Shown piece after piece: positions 43,185 through 52,141 of a stretch of DNA of 64,000 nucleotides. A model generated the notes under the pieces. The model was not told where the DNA came from. It saw only the letters and a program-made list of their open reading frames with translations, and ran no database searches. Origin of the DNA: UKL13-3 sp943369665 (lineage in GTDB: Bacteria; Bacteroidota; Bacteroidia; UKL13-3); assembly GCA_943369665.1 (NCBI GenBank), contig CALRNX020000005.1, positions 124,001 through 188,000 on the forward strand, read 5' to 3'. A program made the position numbers and the translations under genes. The number at the start of each line of letters is the position of its first letter. Positions within the stretch are counted from its first letter, which is position 1.

Positions 43185-43562
43185 GTGTTGAAGAGGTTAA
43201 CCGCCATATTACTCATACTCGCTTTGAGCTTTCAATTTCTAATAAAAATTGGAGTTGTCGGGTATTATATCGTTAACCAAAATTACATTACACAAGCTTT
43301 TTGTATCAACAAAAACCGGCCCGAGCTTGAGTGTAATGGAAAATGTCATTTGTCGAAACAACTGGCCAAACAGGAGCAACAAGCAAACAAGTTTCCAAGT
43401 AGTGTGAAAGAAATACAAGAAACCATTTTGTTTTTTGAGTCTCCGGTATTGATTGTTAATCCGTCTTTCCCAATACAACCAGACTCACAACTTCCCCCTT
43501 ATGCTTTCAGCATATCCATAAATACGGGTTATTCCATTTTTCATCCACCCCAAAACGTTTAG
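43185..43562 (+). CDS. Small exported or membrane-anchored protein of unknown function
   Basis: 125 residues, starting GTG at 43185 or TTG at 43188. One hydrophobic N-terminal segment (LTAILLILALSFQFLIKIGVVGYYIV), then ITQAFCINKNRPELECNGKCHLSKQL: three Cys in the pattern FCxNKxxPxxxCxGKCHLxKQL. I know this pattern from short Bacteroidota proteins near TonB-receptor and metal genes; function unknown. Followed by a small terminator at 43584 and the T9SS propeller gene. Confidence 0.65.
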   Translation: MLKRLTAILLILALSFQFLIKIGVVGYYIVNQNYITQAFCINKNRPELECNGKCHLSKQLAKQEQQANKFPSSVKEIQETILFFESPVLIVNPSFPIQPDSQLPPYAFSISINTGYSIFHPPQNV

Positions 43563-43583
43563 GAGCATTCCCTTTTTAAATCT

Positions 43584-43603
43584 TCCTTCTCTGAAGGATT
43601 TTT
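43584..43603 (+). terminator. Short hairpin terminator
   Basis: TCCTTC-TCT-GAAGGA (43584-43598) followed by TTTTT, 22 bases after the preceding gene. Confidence 0.5.
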
Positions 43604-43635
43604 CCATCATTTCTAAACGTTAATTTTTTTTTTCA

Positions 43636-46065
43636 ATGACTATTAATACAAGTATTCAAAATGCTCGTGTGTTTCTGTACACGTTGAGTTTTACAATTAT
43701 ATTTTCTCTTTTTTCTTTTCAATCTTCGGCACATTTTGGCTCAAAAGGGCCTTTTGGCGGAACCGTTAGTTGTGCCATTACCAAAGATTCATTGGTGTAT
43801 ATCGGAACGGCCAATGGTGGCGTGTTCGAGAGCACAACCAATGCCTTAACAGCATGGAGAGCCCGTCCGGTAGGTCTTACAAGCGGCAAAATAAGTGCAT
43901 TAACACATAGCGGAAGCTACTTGTTTGCAGGAACAGCCGACAGTGGTGTGTTTATTTTTAATGGGTATGTGGGGTCGGATCGTTATTGGAATAAAATCAA
44001 TACCGGATTAACCAACTTAAAAATAAAGTCATTGCTGGCAATTGACTCTATCACCATTATTGCAGGAACGGAAGGAAGTGGTTTGTTCAAAACAATAAAC
44101 AAAGGGGCAACATGGACTGCCATCAATAGCTCTCCATTAAATGCTGCAGTTATTACAGGACTTGTTAAAACCGGCAACCGAATTGTGCTCACTTCATTAA
44201 CGGGAGGTGTATTTGCTTCGGATGACAACGGGGCTACATGGGTTGATTTTAATGATGCAAATACCTTGAATATTGGAAACACATCCTCTCTTTCTTATAA
44301 TAGTGTAACAGATGTGCTGTTGGTTTCAAATGCAAACGGGCTGTATTCGGCTTCATCTGTGAGCACTACAAATGCTGTTTCATATGCGGCCGCTCAAACA
44401 AACTTGCCGGCAAACACCATTGTGCGTGGCATATCAAACAATGGAGCCGACTGGTATTTGGCCACAGCCAATGGTGTATACACAACTACAGCAGCAATCA
44501 ACTGGGTTGCCGTTAACAATGGATTGCCGAACACAAACGTGACAGTTATTGCGGCCTTGCAAAACAGATTGATTGCTGGCGTTGCTGCAGAGGGAATTTA
44601 TAAAGCAACAGCCGGAACGCACAATTGGACTGCACTCAACTCCAATTTTAACAATCCGGTTACGCACACAATGACTGCTGCTGGAGATAGCTTTGTTGTT
44701 GCGGTAACAGATAAAGGTGTTTATGTGAGCAAAAACTTAGCCACCACGTATGCCAAATCAAACACGGGTTTAACCGATAGTCTCAATATTAATGATATCA
44801 TCATCGCTCATGATCTATTATTGGCCGCCACCCAAAATGGGGGAGTGTTTAGTTCGGAAGATAGTGGCGCAACTTGGACTCCTGTTAATACCGGACTTAC
44901 GAATCTTAACATCAAAAAACTGTTCAACGCAACGCATCATTTATATGCGATTGACGCAAGCGGGAACATTTTTGAAGCAGGTTTACATGCTATTAGCTGG
45001 GAGGCAATACAAGATGGATTGCCATCAGGCGTAACACCTACTTCAATTGCCTTTTATGGAGGAAAACTGATATTGGGAACTTTGGGTAATGGCGTATACA
45101 TGCGCGATCAACATGAAGGGCCCTGGGAAGCAGCCAACACCGGCTTAAGCACTTTAAACATCACAGCCGTGGCTGCTTCAGGAAATAAACTTTTTGCCGG
45201 AACGAATGGTTCGGGCGTATTTGTTTCTGACTTTGCCGATGTAAACTGGATGCAAACCGCTCCTACAAGTATTTCGCACACTACCATGATTGGCTTGAAT
45301 GGAAATAATATACAAGCAATGGCCAGCTTTGGCGGATACGTGTATGCCAGCTATAAAGGCGGTTTGTTAACCACATCCGATAATGGTTCAACATGGATTG
45401 CCGGAGGGAATCAATTTAACCTGCCAAGTTTTACGGATGTAACTAAAATTTGTTTTGTCAATACGCGAGTGTTTGTACCAACCGAAAACAATGCAGTATA
45501 CTCAAATGCACTCAGCGAATTACCTGTGCTTCAAGACACCTTAATATTAAGCACAGAAAACCTCGAACTTGAAGCGTCACCCGATGAAGAGAATGTGGTT
45601 TCGGTAACCAGCAACCGCTCCTGGACGGTTTCTGCAGACCAAACATGGATTACCCTGAGCGAAAATTCAGGATCAATGAATGGTGTATTTTTAGTTGCAG
45701 TTTCTCCTAACACAAGCCCTTCGCCAAGAACAGGAACCATCACGGTAACGGCAGGCGCAAAAGTTGAAACCATTAGCGTTACCCAAGATGGAATGGTGGG
45801 ATTAAACGATGCTACACAACCATTAACTGCATTTAGTCTTTATCCCAACCCTTCAACCGGATTGTTTACTGTGGATTTTTCGACCGTTAATGCTGTCGTC
45901 AAAACCATTTCTATCTATGATTTTACGGGTAGATTGCTCTCCGAAAAAACGATTCAAAAAGGACTGCTCTCAACAGACTTTGTGGTTAACTATCCTTCGG
46001 GAATCTATTTTGTAAAACTGGATACTGATAAAGGCCTCGTTAGTAAAAAACTAACGGTTCGTTAA
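43636..46065 (+). CDS. T9SS-exported beta-propeller protein with BACON-like domain
   Basis: 809 residues. N-terminal signal anchor about 12-35 (FLYTLSFTIIFSLFSFQSSA). Residues about 40-620 are roughly a dozen BNR/WD-like propeller repeats such as GGVFASDDNGATWVDF and GGVFSSEDSGATWTPVNTG. Residues about 640-715 are a BACON-like domain (NRSWTVSADQTWITLSENSG ... GTITVTAG). The last 80 are a type A T9SS sorting domain: SLYPNPSTGLFTVDF, YDFTGRLLSEKTI, PSGIYFVKLDTDKG ... KLTVR. Exported through the outer membrane and held or released at the surface; likely an adhesive or sensing protein. Ends with a terminator at 46071-46113. Confidence 0.85.
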   Translation: MTINTSIQNARVFLYTLSFTIIFSLFSFQSSAHFGSKGPFGGTVSCAITKDSLVYIGTANGGVFESTTNALTAWRARPVGLTSGKISALTHSGSYLFAGTADSGVFIFNGYVGSDRYWNKINTGLTNLKIKSLLAIDSITIIAGTEGSGLFKTINKGATWTAINSSPLNAAVITGLVKTGNRIVLTSLTGGVFASDDNGATWVDFNDANTLNIGNTSSLSYNSVTDVLLVSNANGLYSASSVSTTNAVSYAAAQTNLPANTIVRGISNNGADWYLATANGVYTTTAAINWVAVNNGLPNTNVTVIAALQNRLIAGVAAEGIYKATAGTHNWTALNSNFNNPVTHTMTAAGDSFVVAVTDKGVYVSKNLATTYAKSNTGLTDSLNINDIIIAHDLLLAATQNGGVFSSEDSGATWTPVNTGLTNLNIKKLFNATHHLYAIDASGNIFEAGLHAISWEAIQDGLPSGVTPTSIAFYGGKLILGTLGNGVYMRDQHEGPWEAANTGLSTLNITAVAASGNKLFAGTNGSGVFVSDFADVNWMQTAPTSISHTTMIGLNGNNIQAMASFGGYVYASYKGGLLTTSDNGSTWIAGGNQFNLPSFTDVTKICFVNTRVFVPTENNAVYSNALSELPVLQDTLILSTENLELEASPDEENVVSVTSNRSWTVSADQTWITLSENSGSMNGVFLVAVSPNTSPSPRTGTITVTAGAKVETISVTQDGMVGLNDATQPLTAFSLYPNPSTGLFTVDFSTVNAVVKTISIYDFTGRLLSEKTIQKGLLSTDFVVNYPSGIYFVKLDTDKGLVSKKLTVR

Positions 46066-46070
46066 ATTCT

Positions 46071-46113
46071 AACAGTCGGGCAATGCTGGTTTTGTTTTGT
46101 CCGACTGTTTTTA
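46071..46113 (+). terminator. Hairpin terminator
   Basis: AACAGTCGG (46071-46079) pairs perfectly with CCGACTGTT (46101-46109), followed by a T-run. The 21-base loop is long. Confidence 0.65.
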
Positions 46114-46144
46114 TCATTCTGTTATTCTTCTAAAACGATACATT

Positions 46145-46744
46145 ATGCGCTTAAAAATTATTTACACTATAAGTTTGATTGCACTGGTTATCATTACGCT
46201 TTCCAACACCAATAGGATTGCATCTGCTGGTGCTCCTATTGGCAGCACCGGAGCTCCGGATGAAGCCACTTGCGGGAAAGCTGGTTGCCACACCGGGAAT
46301 AACAATGTAAATACCGGAACGGGAAAGCTCAACCTTCAAATGGATCATTTTTCGGGAACATATCTTCCGGGTAAAATATACACGATTACCACAACCATAG
46401 AACAACCTCATATCAGTCGTTTTGGATTTGCATTTACGGCCTTAAACAGCACAAAACAGAAAGCAGGTGTGTTGCAAACCACAGACGACAACCGCACGCA
46501 ATTAATGAAGGGAACCAATGCGTTTGAAGGACGGGAATACCTTACCTACAAACCTCTTGGGACCAATCCATATAAAACCAATAAAGGACAATGGACATTT
46601 TTGTGGAAAGCGCCTGAACAAAATGAGGGGCCCATTACTTTTTATGTGGCTGCAGTGGCTGCCAACAATGACGGAACAGATAAAGGCGATGAGGTATACA
46701 CCGACTCTCTTGTTTTAACATTTCATCCTTCCACTAATCATTAA
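46145..46744 (+). CDS. Anchor-V-type exported protein with CxxxxCH motif
   Basis: 199 residues from the ATG at 46145 (earlier in-frame start at 46097). Signal peptide RLKIIYTISLIALVIITLS. CGKAGCHTG after residue 30 is a CxxxxCH, close to a c-type heme site (CxxCH has two residues between). The rest resembles the Reeler-like choice-of-anchor V fold: GTYLPGKIYTITTTIEQP, FGFAFTAL, WTFLWKAPEQNEGPITFYVAAVAANND. No sorting domain. The next gene, its paralogue, starts 11 bases later, so translation is probably coupled. Confidence 0.75.
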   Translation: MRLKIIYTISLIALVIITLSNTNRIASAGAPIGSTGAPDEATCGKAGCHTGNNNVNTGTGKLNLQMDHFSGTYLPGKIYTITTTIEQPHISRFGFAFTALNSTKQKAGVLQTTDDNRTQLMKGTNAFEGREYLTYKPLGTNPYKTNKGQWTFLWKAPEQNEGPITFYVAAVAANNDGTDKGDEVYTDSLVLTFHPSTNH

Positions 46745-46755
46745 CCCGCACTCCC

Positions 46756-47622
46756 ATGAAGAAACTTATAGCCATATCCTCCCTTTTTACTTTAGTTATC
46801 CTATTTAGTTCGGCAATTGAAAAAGTGCAAAAAAGCTCTGGACCGCCATCGTGTAATGCGGGAGAGCCGCCTAATAATACGAACTGCACAAACTGCCACA
46901 ATGATGGTGTGGTCAATACCGGATCTGCCAATATCGTATTCGATCTGGGTGGAGCCGACACCGATTATGTTGCAGGGAAAACATACACCATCACCGTTTC
47001 CGTTTCAAAACCGGGTATGCGCAGGGCCGGATTTCAAAGCATTGCATTGCAGGACAACAACAACAAAATAAGCCCGGGAAAAATTGTTTTAACAGATGCT
47101 GCGCGTACGCAACTGATCGATAAAAACATTCCACATTCCGGAGGGTGCCTGGAGGAAGAACGGGTGTGGATTGAACATACCTATGCCGGAAACAGCAGCA
47201 ACGACTCCGGCATTAGCCGCTGGTCGTACAAATGGACCGCACCATCCGCAGGAGTTGGAGCCATCACCTTTTACCTGGCAGCATTAGAAGCAAACAACGA
47301 TTTGAGTGAAACAGGAGACCAGGTATACACCATCAAAAAAACCATCACAGGATTACCTGTTGGCATAAACGAGGCCGAGTTAATGGCTTCATTTATCATT
47401 TCTGCTTCTGCAACGGAAATAAATATTATGAGTACGATTTATCCTCCCGAAAAAATCGCCTTGTTTAGCACTAAAGGTGAGCTTGTAAAACAATGGACTA
47501 AGGATGAGATACCGATGCAGACAACCACCCGCCTTTCAACAGAAAACATCCCCAAGGGTGTTTATTTTGTAAAACTAATGGGCTCCTTTGGTTCGGTTGT
47601 TAAAAAAGTCGCTATTTATTAA
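46756..47622 (+). CDS. Anchor-V-type exported protein with CxxCH and T9SS sorting tail
   Basis: 288 residues. Signal peptide KKLIAISSLFTLVILFSSA. CTNCHNDG is a standard CxxCH heme motif near residue 46. The Reeler-like middle has GKTYTITVSVSKPGMRRAGFQ and SYKWTAPSAGVGAITFYLAALEANND, homologous to the preceding gene. The C-terminal 85 residues end PKGVYFVKLMGSFGSVVKKVAIY, a type A T9SS sorting signal. Surface protein that may carry one heme; redox or adhesion role unknown. Ended by a perfect hairpin at 47645. Confidence 0.78.
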   Translation: MKKLIAISSLFTLVILFSSAIEKVQKSSGPPSCNAGEPPNNTNCTNCHNDGVVNTGSANIVFDLGGADTDYVAGKTYTITVSVSKPGMRRAGFQSIALQDNNNKISPGKIVLTDAARTQLIDKNIPHSGGCLEEERVWIEHTYAGNSSNDSGISRWSYKWTAPSAGVGAITFYLAALEANNDLSETGDQVYTIKKTITGLPVGINEAELMASFIISASATEINIMSTIYPPEKIALFSTKGELVKQWTKDEIPMQTTTRLSTENIPKGVYFVKLMGSFGSVVKKVAIY

Positions 47623-47644
47623 ATAACAATTCAGCATCTCTAAC

Positions 47645-47680
47645 AAACAGGCTATCGGAAATGAAACCGATAGCCTGTTT
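47645..47680. terminator. Perfect bidirectional terminator
   Basis: 14-base perfect arms (47645-47658, 47667-47680), eight-base loop, T-run on the plus side, between convergent genes. Confidence 0.9.
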
Positions 47681-47697
47681 TGCATATCAAAATGTTA

Positions 47698-48306
47698 TTA
47701 TTTCAGCCTCACCGGAAAAGCAATATCCACATCACTTTCGGGAGAAGGAGTTGTTGTTTTAGGGATACCATCATAATGACTTAACACAATGCCCAAACTC
47801 CCCACAACAGGTATTGTATAAGCCGGGGTGGCCAAAACAGTCATGTGAAACTCCAAACCTACCGGTAATGGCGGTGTGTTGTTATCGTAATCCAACCGCT
47901 CTATTTCCATTTTATCAGCAAGCACTGCGCTTGGCGTGTAAAAAAACTGATGCACATTTTTTTCTTCTTCTACTTCATTTGAAATCGTATCCCAAGGCGT
48001 TTTTGTTTTATCGAGCAGCAGAATATGAACATGGTATGCTATACCTGTGTCCAATACCAAGGAGTCAATTATAGGTGCATTCCCTCCGGCTCCATCCAAA
48101 TCTTCCCATGATACAGAAAACTGATGAGAAACCTCGTTAGGGTTATCATGATCATACCCTTTAAGTATCACCGTTGTGATTTGCTCCTCTGGATTTGTGA
48201 CAGGAGGCGTGGTTGCATCTTTTTTGTCATCATCCTTTTTACACGATGAGGTAAAAATAAGAGCAGCTATTGCTAAAAGAGATAGTGTTTGTTTAAGGTA
48301 ATTCAT
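47698..48306 (-). CDS. Lipoprotein beside a TonB receptor
   Basis: 202 residues. Lipobox signal (LKQTLSLLAIAALIFTSSC, Cys near residue 22) followed by an acidic/Lys linker KKDDDKKD. Beta-sandwich-like body with several His and Asp (GYDHDNPNEVSHQFSVSWED, YHVHILLLD, FHMTVLAT). It lies five bases after the TonB receptor gene on the same strand, so it is the partner lipoprotein of that receptor. The His/Asp content suggests metal capture (inference). Confidence 0.7.
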   Translation of the reverse strand: MNYLKQTLSLLAIAALIFTSSCKKDDDKKDATTPPVTNPEEQITTVILKGYDHDNPNEVSHQFSVSWEDLDGAGGNAPIIDSLVLDTGIAYHVHILLLDKTKTPWDTISNEVEEEKNVHQFFYTPSAVLADKMEIERLDYDNNTPPLPVGLEFHMTVLATPAYTIPVVGSLGIVLSHYDGIPKTTTPSPESDVDIAFPVRLK

Positions 48307-48311
48307 ATTTG

Positions 48312-50660
48312 TTAGTTATTATTTGTTTTAAATACTTGAAATGGAATGGTAAGCCTTACAATAAAATTGCGTCCGGGCTCATCGGAGAAATACCTGAATC
48401 GATTCAGGTAGTCGCAGTAGGATACATTCATCAGGTTTTTAACACTGGCCGACACCCTTATATGCTGTTTCTTTACCGGGATTTCGAACCCCATATTCAC
48501 ATCAAAGAGGTTGTATGCTGGAGGTGGATTTTTATAGTCCATGTTATGCGGAACACGTTGCTGTTCTGCTACGTATTGCCAGTTCAGTTCAGCAAAAAAA
48601 TGTTCTACTTTCCATACCGTATTTGTTTGGAATTGTATGCCCAATTTGCCCCTGTTTGCTGGCATATAAATCAACGGCTGATCATTTGTTACATCATCGG
48701 CATGCAAATAACTAACGGCTCCTGTAGCGACTAAATGATTGCTCATTACATACGAAACATTCACCTCTGCCCCTTGCATAACCACATCCGTTTGAGTAAA
48801 CATAAATGTAGGAAAGGTTCCGCGAAGCGTTATGGTTGGTGGCTGTGTTGGCAATTGGTAAATAAAATCCGAGATCGCATTTCTAAATACACTGGTTTCG
48901 ATAATCCATTTTGCCTGTTGGTATTTAAGGTTCACATCCAAATTGTAGCTCTGCTCCGGTATTAAATTAGAATCACCAATTTCATACGTTGCCGTCCCAT
49001 TGTGCAGGCCGTTACTGTACAACTCGTTTACAGAAGGAGGCCTCCATGCCGATGAAAAGGTGGTGGCTAGTTTCAACTTTTCTGTAAATGAATAAGACGC
49101 GCCTATAATGGCCGTTGCCCGATGATAATCTCTGCTTTGTGTTACGATCTCATTCTTGTTATTGCGTTGGTAAATGGTTTGGCTCCGCGTATCAAAACGA
49201 GACCCAAGCTCTGCCGTCCAACGCCCTTTTGTCCATTTCTCGAAAACAAAAAAACCATACGTATCCGCAATAAAGTTCGGGATCAACGGTTTTTGGGTTC
49301 CTTCGGTATAGTTGGATTGGTGCATCATGCTTGCGCCTAATTTGCCCGAAATGTTTTTCCATTTTTTATGTTCAAACACCCCTTCATACGTGTAAGAGGT
49401 TAAGGTAAGATCATATGCCGGCTTTGTGTGCGTTTGCGATTGCGGATTCCACGATACGCCCAAATCATATTCTTGCCGAGAGTTTAATTGCCGTGCTGCC
49501 TGCAACTCGAGCTTGCCAATCGGGACAACGTTATAAGACAACTTCACGCTTTGAGTTTCGTGCCATACTTGTTGGTAAGGCTTGCCTATTTCATACGTAA
49601 ATGGTTTAATCACTAAGGGCTGGTCGCTATTCATTGCCTTTTCCAGATCGGTAGAGCTGCCAACATGTGCCGCACGCATAATACCAATGGTTGTATTAAA
49701 CACACTTGCAAAAGCCTCTATTTGGAGTTTTTTATATGTGTAAGCAACCGAAACATTTCCGTTTTGTTCATCAAATCCTGTATTGGAGATCACGTAGTCC
49801 GGTGCACGAGAATCACCTGCTTTACGCAACGAACCTTGTACCCGCCAACTTAATTGTTGCTGTTTAAAATGCGAACCTTGCAATAAAGCCGTTGCAGAAC
49901 CTTGCTTATTATTTGAGAACCCTTGCAACGAAACCTCTCCTTCCACTCCGTTTATGGTTGGATAAGCTTTGGGCGAAAGCCTGATTGCTCCTCCAATAGC
50001 CTCCGGTCCAAATTCTACCGAAGCCGCTCCTTTAATCACCTCCACTTTGTTTACTGCAAACGGATCAATTGCCGGAGCGTGCTCGCTGCCCCATTGTTGC
50101 TCTTCCTGTTTTACCCCATTGTTGAGGGTAACCAACCTGTTGCTATGCAAACCCCTCAAAACCGGTTTTGCAATACCCGGACCTGTATTTAACGTTGTGA
50201 GACCATTTACATTTTTAAGCAGTTCTCCAAGGTTTTGTCCCCGCATCTTTTCTATTTGCGATTGGCTCAAAACAACACTTGATTGTGCCGAGTACGTTTT
50301 ATTGCTTTTAACGGCTTCGCTTTCCACCACAGCCTCATGTAAATGATATCCCGAAGGACAAAGCAATACAATAACCTTTTGCTGACCAGGCAGTTCAAGG
50401 ATGTTTTCATAAGAATGGTAACCAATATAAGTACACGACAAATGGTAGTGGCCCGCACGCAACGTGTCGAAAACCACCTCTCCTTTTTGATTGGTTAAAT
50501 GTGCATGTGAATGTTTGGTAAGGGTAACCGTTGCATCTTCCAAAAACAATCCTGTAACGCTGTCTTTTACAATGATCTTTAATGAATAGAGTGGCTTTGC
50601 ATTTTGGGCAACGACCTCAACAACAAACAAACACAGCACTATCACAAATAGTCTGCGCAT
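48312..50660 (-). CDS. TonB-dependent outer-membrane receptor, probable metal uptake
   Basis: 782 residues. Signal peptide RRLFVIVLCLFVVEVVAQ, a CarboxypepD_reg-like domain (about 28-100: LFLEDATVTLTKHSHAHLTNQ), then plug (QIEKMRGQNLGELLKNVNG, VLRGLHSNRLVTLNNGVKQE, VNKVEVIKGAASVEFG) and a barrel ending NRFRYFSDEPGRNFIVRLTIPF. The plug motifs are those of substrate-specific siderophore/zinc/copper type receptors rather than SusC. Neighbours: a partner lipoprotein 5 bases downstream and a His-rich exported protein upstream. I favour zinc or copper as substrate, without direct proof. Confidence 0.85.
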   Translation of the reverse strand: MRRLFVIVLCLFVVEVVAQNAKPLYSLKIIVKDSVTGLFLEDATVTLTKHSHAHLTNQKGEVVFDTLRAGHYHLSCTYIGYHSYENILELPGQQKVIVLLCPSGYHLHEAVVESEAVKSNKTYSAQSSVVLSQSQIEKMRGQNLGELLKNVNGLTTLNTGPGIAKPVLRGLHSNRLVTLNNGVKQEEQQWGSEHAPAIDPFAVNKVEVIKGAASVEFGPEAIGGAIRLSPKAYPTINGVEGEVSLQGFSNNKQGSATALLQGSHFKQQQLSWRVQGSLRKAGDSRAPDYVISNTGFDEQNGNVSVAYTYKKLQIEAFASVFNTTIGIMRAAHVGSSTDLEKAMNSDQPLVIKPFTYEIGKPYQQVWHETQSVKLSYNVVPIGKLELQAARQLNSRQEYDLGVSWNPQSQTHTKPAYDLTLTSYTYEGVFEHKKWKNISGKLGASMMHQSNYTEGTQKPLIPNFIADTYGFFVFEKWTKGRWTAELGSRFDTRSQTIYQRNNKNEIVTQSRDYHRATAIIGASYSFTEKLKLATTFSSAWRPPSVNELYSNGLHNGTATYEIGDSNLIPEQSYNLDVNLKYQQAKWIIETSVFRNAISDFIYQLPTQPPTITLRGTFPTFMFTQTDVVMQGAEVNVSYVMSNHLVATGAVSYLHADDVTNDQPLIYMPANRGKLGIQFQTNTVWKVEHFFAELNWQYVAEQQRVPHNMDYKNPPPAYNLFDVNMGFEIPVKKQHIRVSASVKNLMNVSYCDYLNRFRYFSDEPGRNFIVRLTIPFQVFKTNNN

Positions 50661-50710
50661 ATTGTTAAATGTTAAATAAATAAGAGATGGTGCGAATGCA
50701 CCCTGCTGAT

Positions 50711-51103
50711 TTATACTAACCTAGGAGGCCCTTTATTGCTGATGAACAAGATCGCCTTCAGCAATTTATCAGCCACAACTTTGTTGGAAGTTCCTGATCT
50801 AAAATCTTGAGCTGCCAGCTCTGTTGAACAAGGCGTGTCAAAGGCTTCAATAAAATGATAGTCACAGGCAAAACACTTTTCAATTGTGCTTTGGATATGG
50901 TACTCATGTCCGCAATCTGCTCCCAGGTCTGTTTGGCAAAAGTGATCATCCAACTCGCAATGATGTTGCGTATCTGCCGCGTGGCTATGCACAAATGCTG
51001 CGTGTTCATCTTCGGCATGGTGGTGCAAAGCGTTGAACGGTATAATGGTTACCGAAAACACAGCCAACAGCAAAATTGCAATATGTTGAAATGGTTGTTT
51101 CAA
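50711..51103 (-). CDS. His/Cys-rich exported protein
   Basis: 130 residues. Hydrophobic start (FQHIAILLLAVFSVTIIPF). The mature part contains about 14 His and six Cys: LHHHAEDEHAAFVHSH, QHHCELDDHFCQTDLG, CGHEYHIQ, KCFACDYHF. This composition fits a periplasmic metal binder or a metal sensor. It lies 50 bases upstream of the TonB receptor gene on the same strand. The last residues FISNKGPPRLV end abruptly like other small members near such receptors. Function inferred from composition and context. Confidence 0.7.
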   Translation of the reverse strand: MKQPFQHIAILLLAVFSVTIIPFNALHHHAEDEHAAFVHSHAADTQHHCELDDHFCQTDLGADCGHEYHIQSTIEKCFACDYHFIEAFDTPCSTELAAQDFRSGTSNKVVADKLLKAILFISNKGPPRLV

Positions 51104-51178
51104 TTCGAAGTGCGAATATCTTCCTTTTTTGGAAACATTTTATTGTTTCTCTTTGTTCATATTTTCTCACCTTCTTTC

Positions 51179-52009
51179 ATGCTGACCAATATCATTAAAC
51201 CATACCTGTTCCATCGTGTTATATGCATGGTGCTTCTATCAATGGGAACAATGGCCTACGCACAGCAAGGGTCAAACCAACAGCATGAAAAAAACAACAA
51301 AGCAAAAACAACGAAAAAGATGAAAGTAGAAATTTGGAGCGATGTAATGTGCCCGTTTTGTTATATCGGCAAACGCAAGTTTGAAGCCGCATTACAACAG
51401 TTTGAACACAAAGACAATGTAGAAGTGGTTTGGAAAAGTTTCCAGTTACAGCCGAATATGGTAACCGACACCACCAAAAACACCATACAACATTTGGCCG
51501 AAAGCAAGGGCTGGACCTTGGCTTATGCAAAAGAAGTGACTTCACATGTTGTCAATATGGCCAAAGAGGTTGGTCTTGCTTATAATTTCGATAAGGCTGT
51601 TGTTGCAAACTCTTTTGATGCACACCGTTTGGTACAATTTGCCAAAACAAAAGGCAAAGGCGATGCCATGGAAGAGCAATTGTTTAAAGCCTATTTCATT
51701 GATGGAAAAAACACCGCTGATCATCCCACATTAACGGCTTTAGCGGTCGAAATTGGATTGGATGAGGATGCCGTAAAGCAAGTGCTGGCTACCGATGCAT
51801 ACAGCAATAATGTGCGGGAAGACATTTACCAATCGCAACAAATTGGTGTAACGGGCGTACCGTTTTTTGTGTTGGATAACAAATATGCTGTTTCGGGAGC
51901 GCAGCCTTCTGAAACTTTTTTAGGCGCGTTAAAACAGGCTTGGAGCGAATCGGATAAAACAGAAACAATTGACGGGGCTGTTTGCACTCCGGATGGAAAA
52001 TGTGACTAA
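51179..52009 (+). CDS. DsbA-family (FrnE-like) oxidoreductase with signal peptide
   Basis: 276 residues from the ATG at 51179. MKVEIWSDVMCPFCYIGKRK begins a FrnE/DsbA thioredoxin fold with CPFC, an inserted helical domain with SFDAHRLVQFAKTKG, and GVTGVPFFVLDNKYAVSGAQP (cis-Pro). Cytoplasmic FrnE homologues start at about this methionine; here a 47-residue extension precedes it, containing the hydrophobic HRVICMVLLSMGTMAYAQQ, a likely signal peptide, so export is probable. The frame is open still further upstream, overlapping the His-rich gene on the other strand, which is not credible coding. C-terminal VCTPDGKCD adds two Cys. Confidence 0.75.
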   Translation: MLTNIIKPYLFHRVICMVLLSMGTMAYAQQGSNQQHEKNNKAKTTKKMKVEIWSDVMCPFCYIGKRKFEAALQQFEHKDNVEVVWKSFQLQPNMVTDTTKNTIQHLAESKGWTLAYAKEVTSHVVNMAKEVGLAYNFDKAVVANSFDAHRLVQFAKTKGKGDAMEEQLFKAYFIDGKNTADHPTLTALAVEIGLDEDAVKQVLATDAYSNNVREDIYQSQQIGVTGVPFFVLDNKYAVSGAQPSETFLGALKQAWSESDKTETIDGAVCTPDGKCD

Positions 52010-52141
52010 TACCCTATTGAACATTGAGGGTCTTTTCGGTGATCTTGTACAAAGCCCCTGCCCAAAACATCCTTTTTTAACAGTACGATGGAAAGCGAAT
52101 TTTTAACATTATTTTCGCCCACATTTCTTCACGATTTTTTT

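Noticed and set aside
43636..45530. Tandem DNA repeat suspected in the propeller gene
   Set aside because: Repeats are visible at protein level only (about a dozen BNR-like units); DNA copies have diverged, so no recent tandem duplication is shown.
50855..51178. Upstream extension of the DsbA/FrnE-like frame
   Set aside because: It is antisense to the His-rich gene and gives a low-complexity leader; the ATG at 51179 begins a plausible signal peptide.
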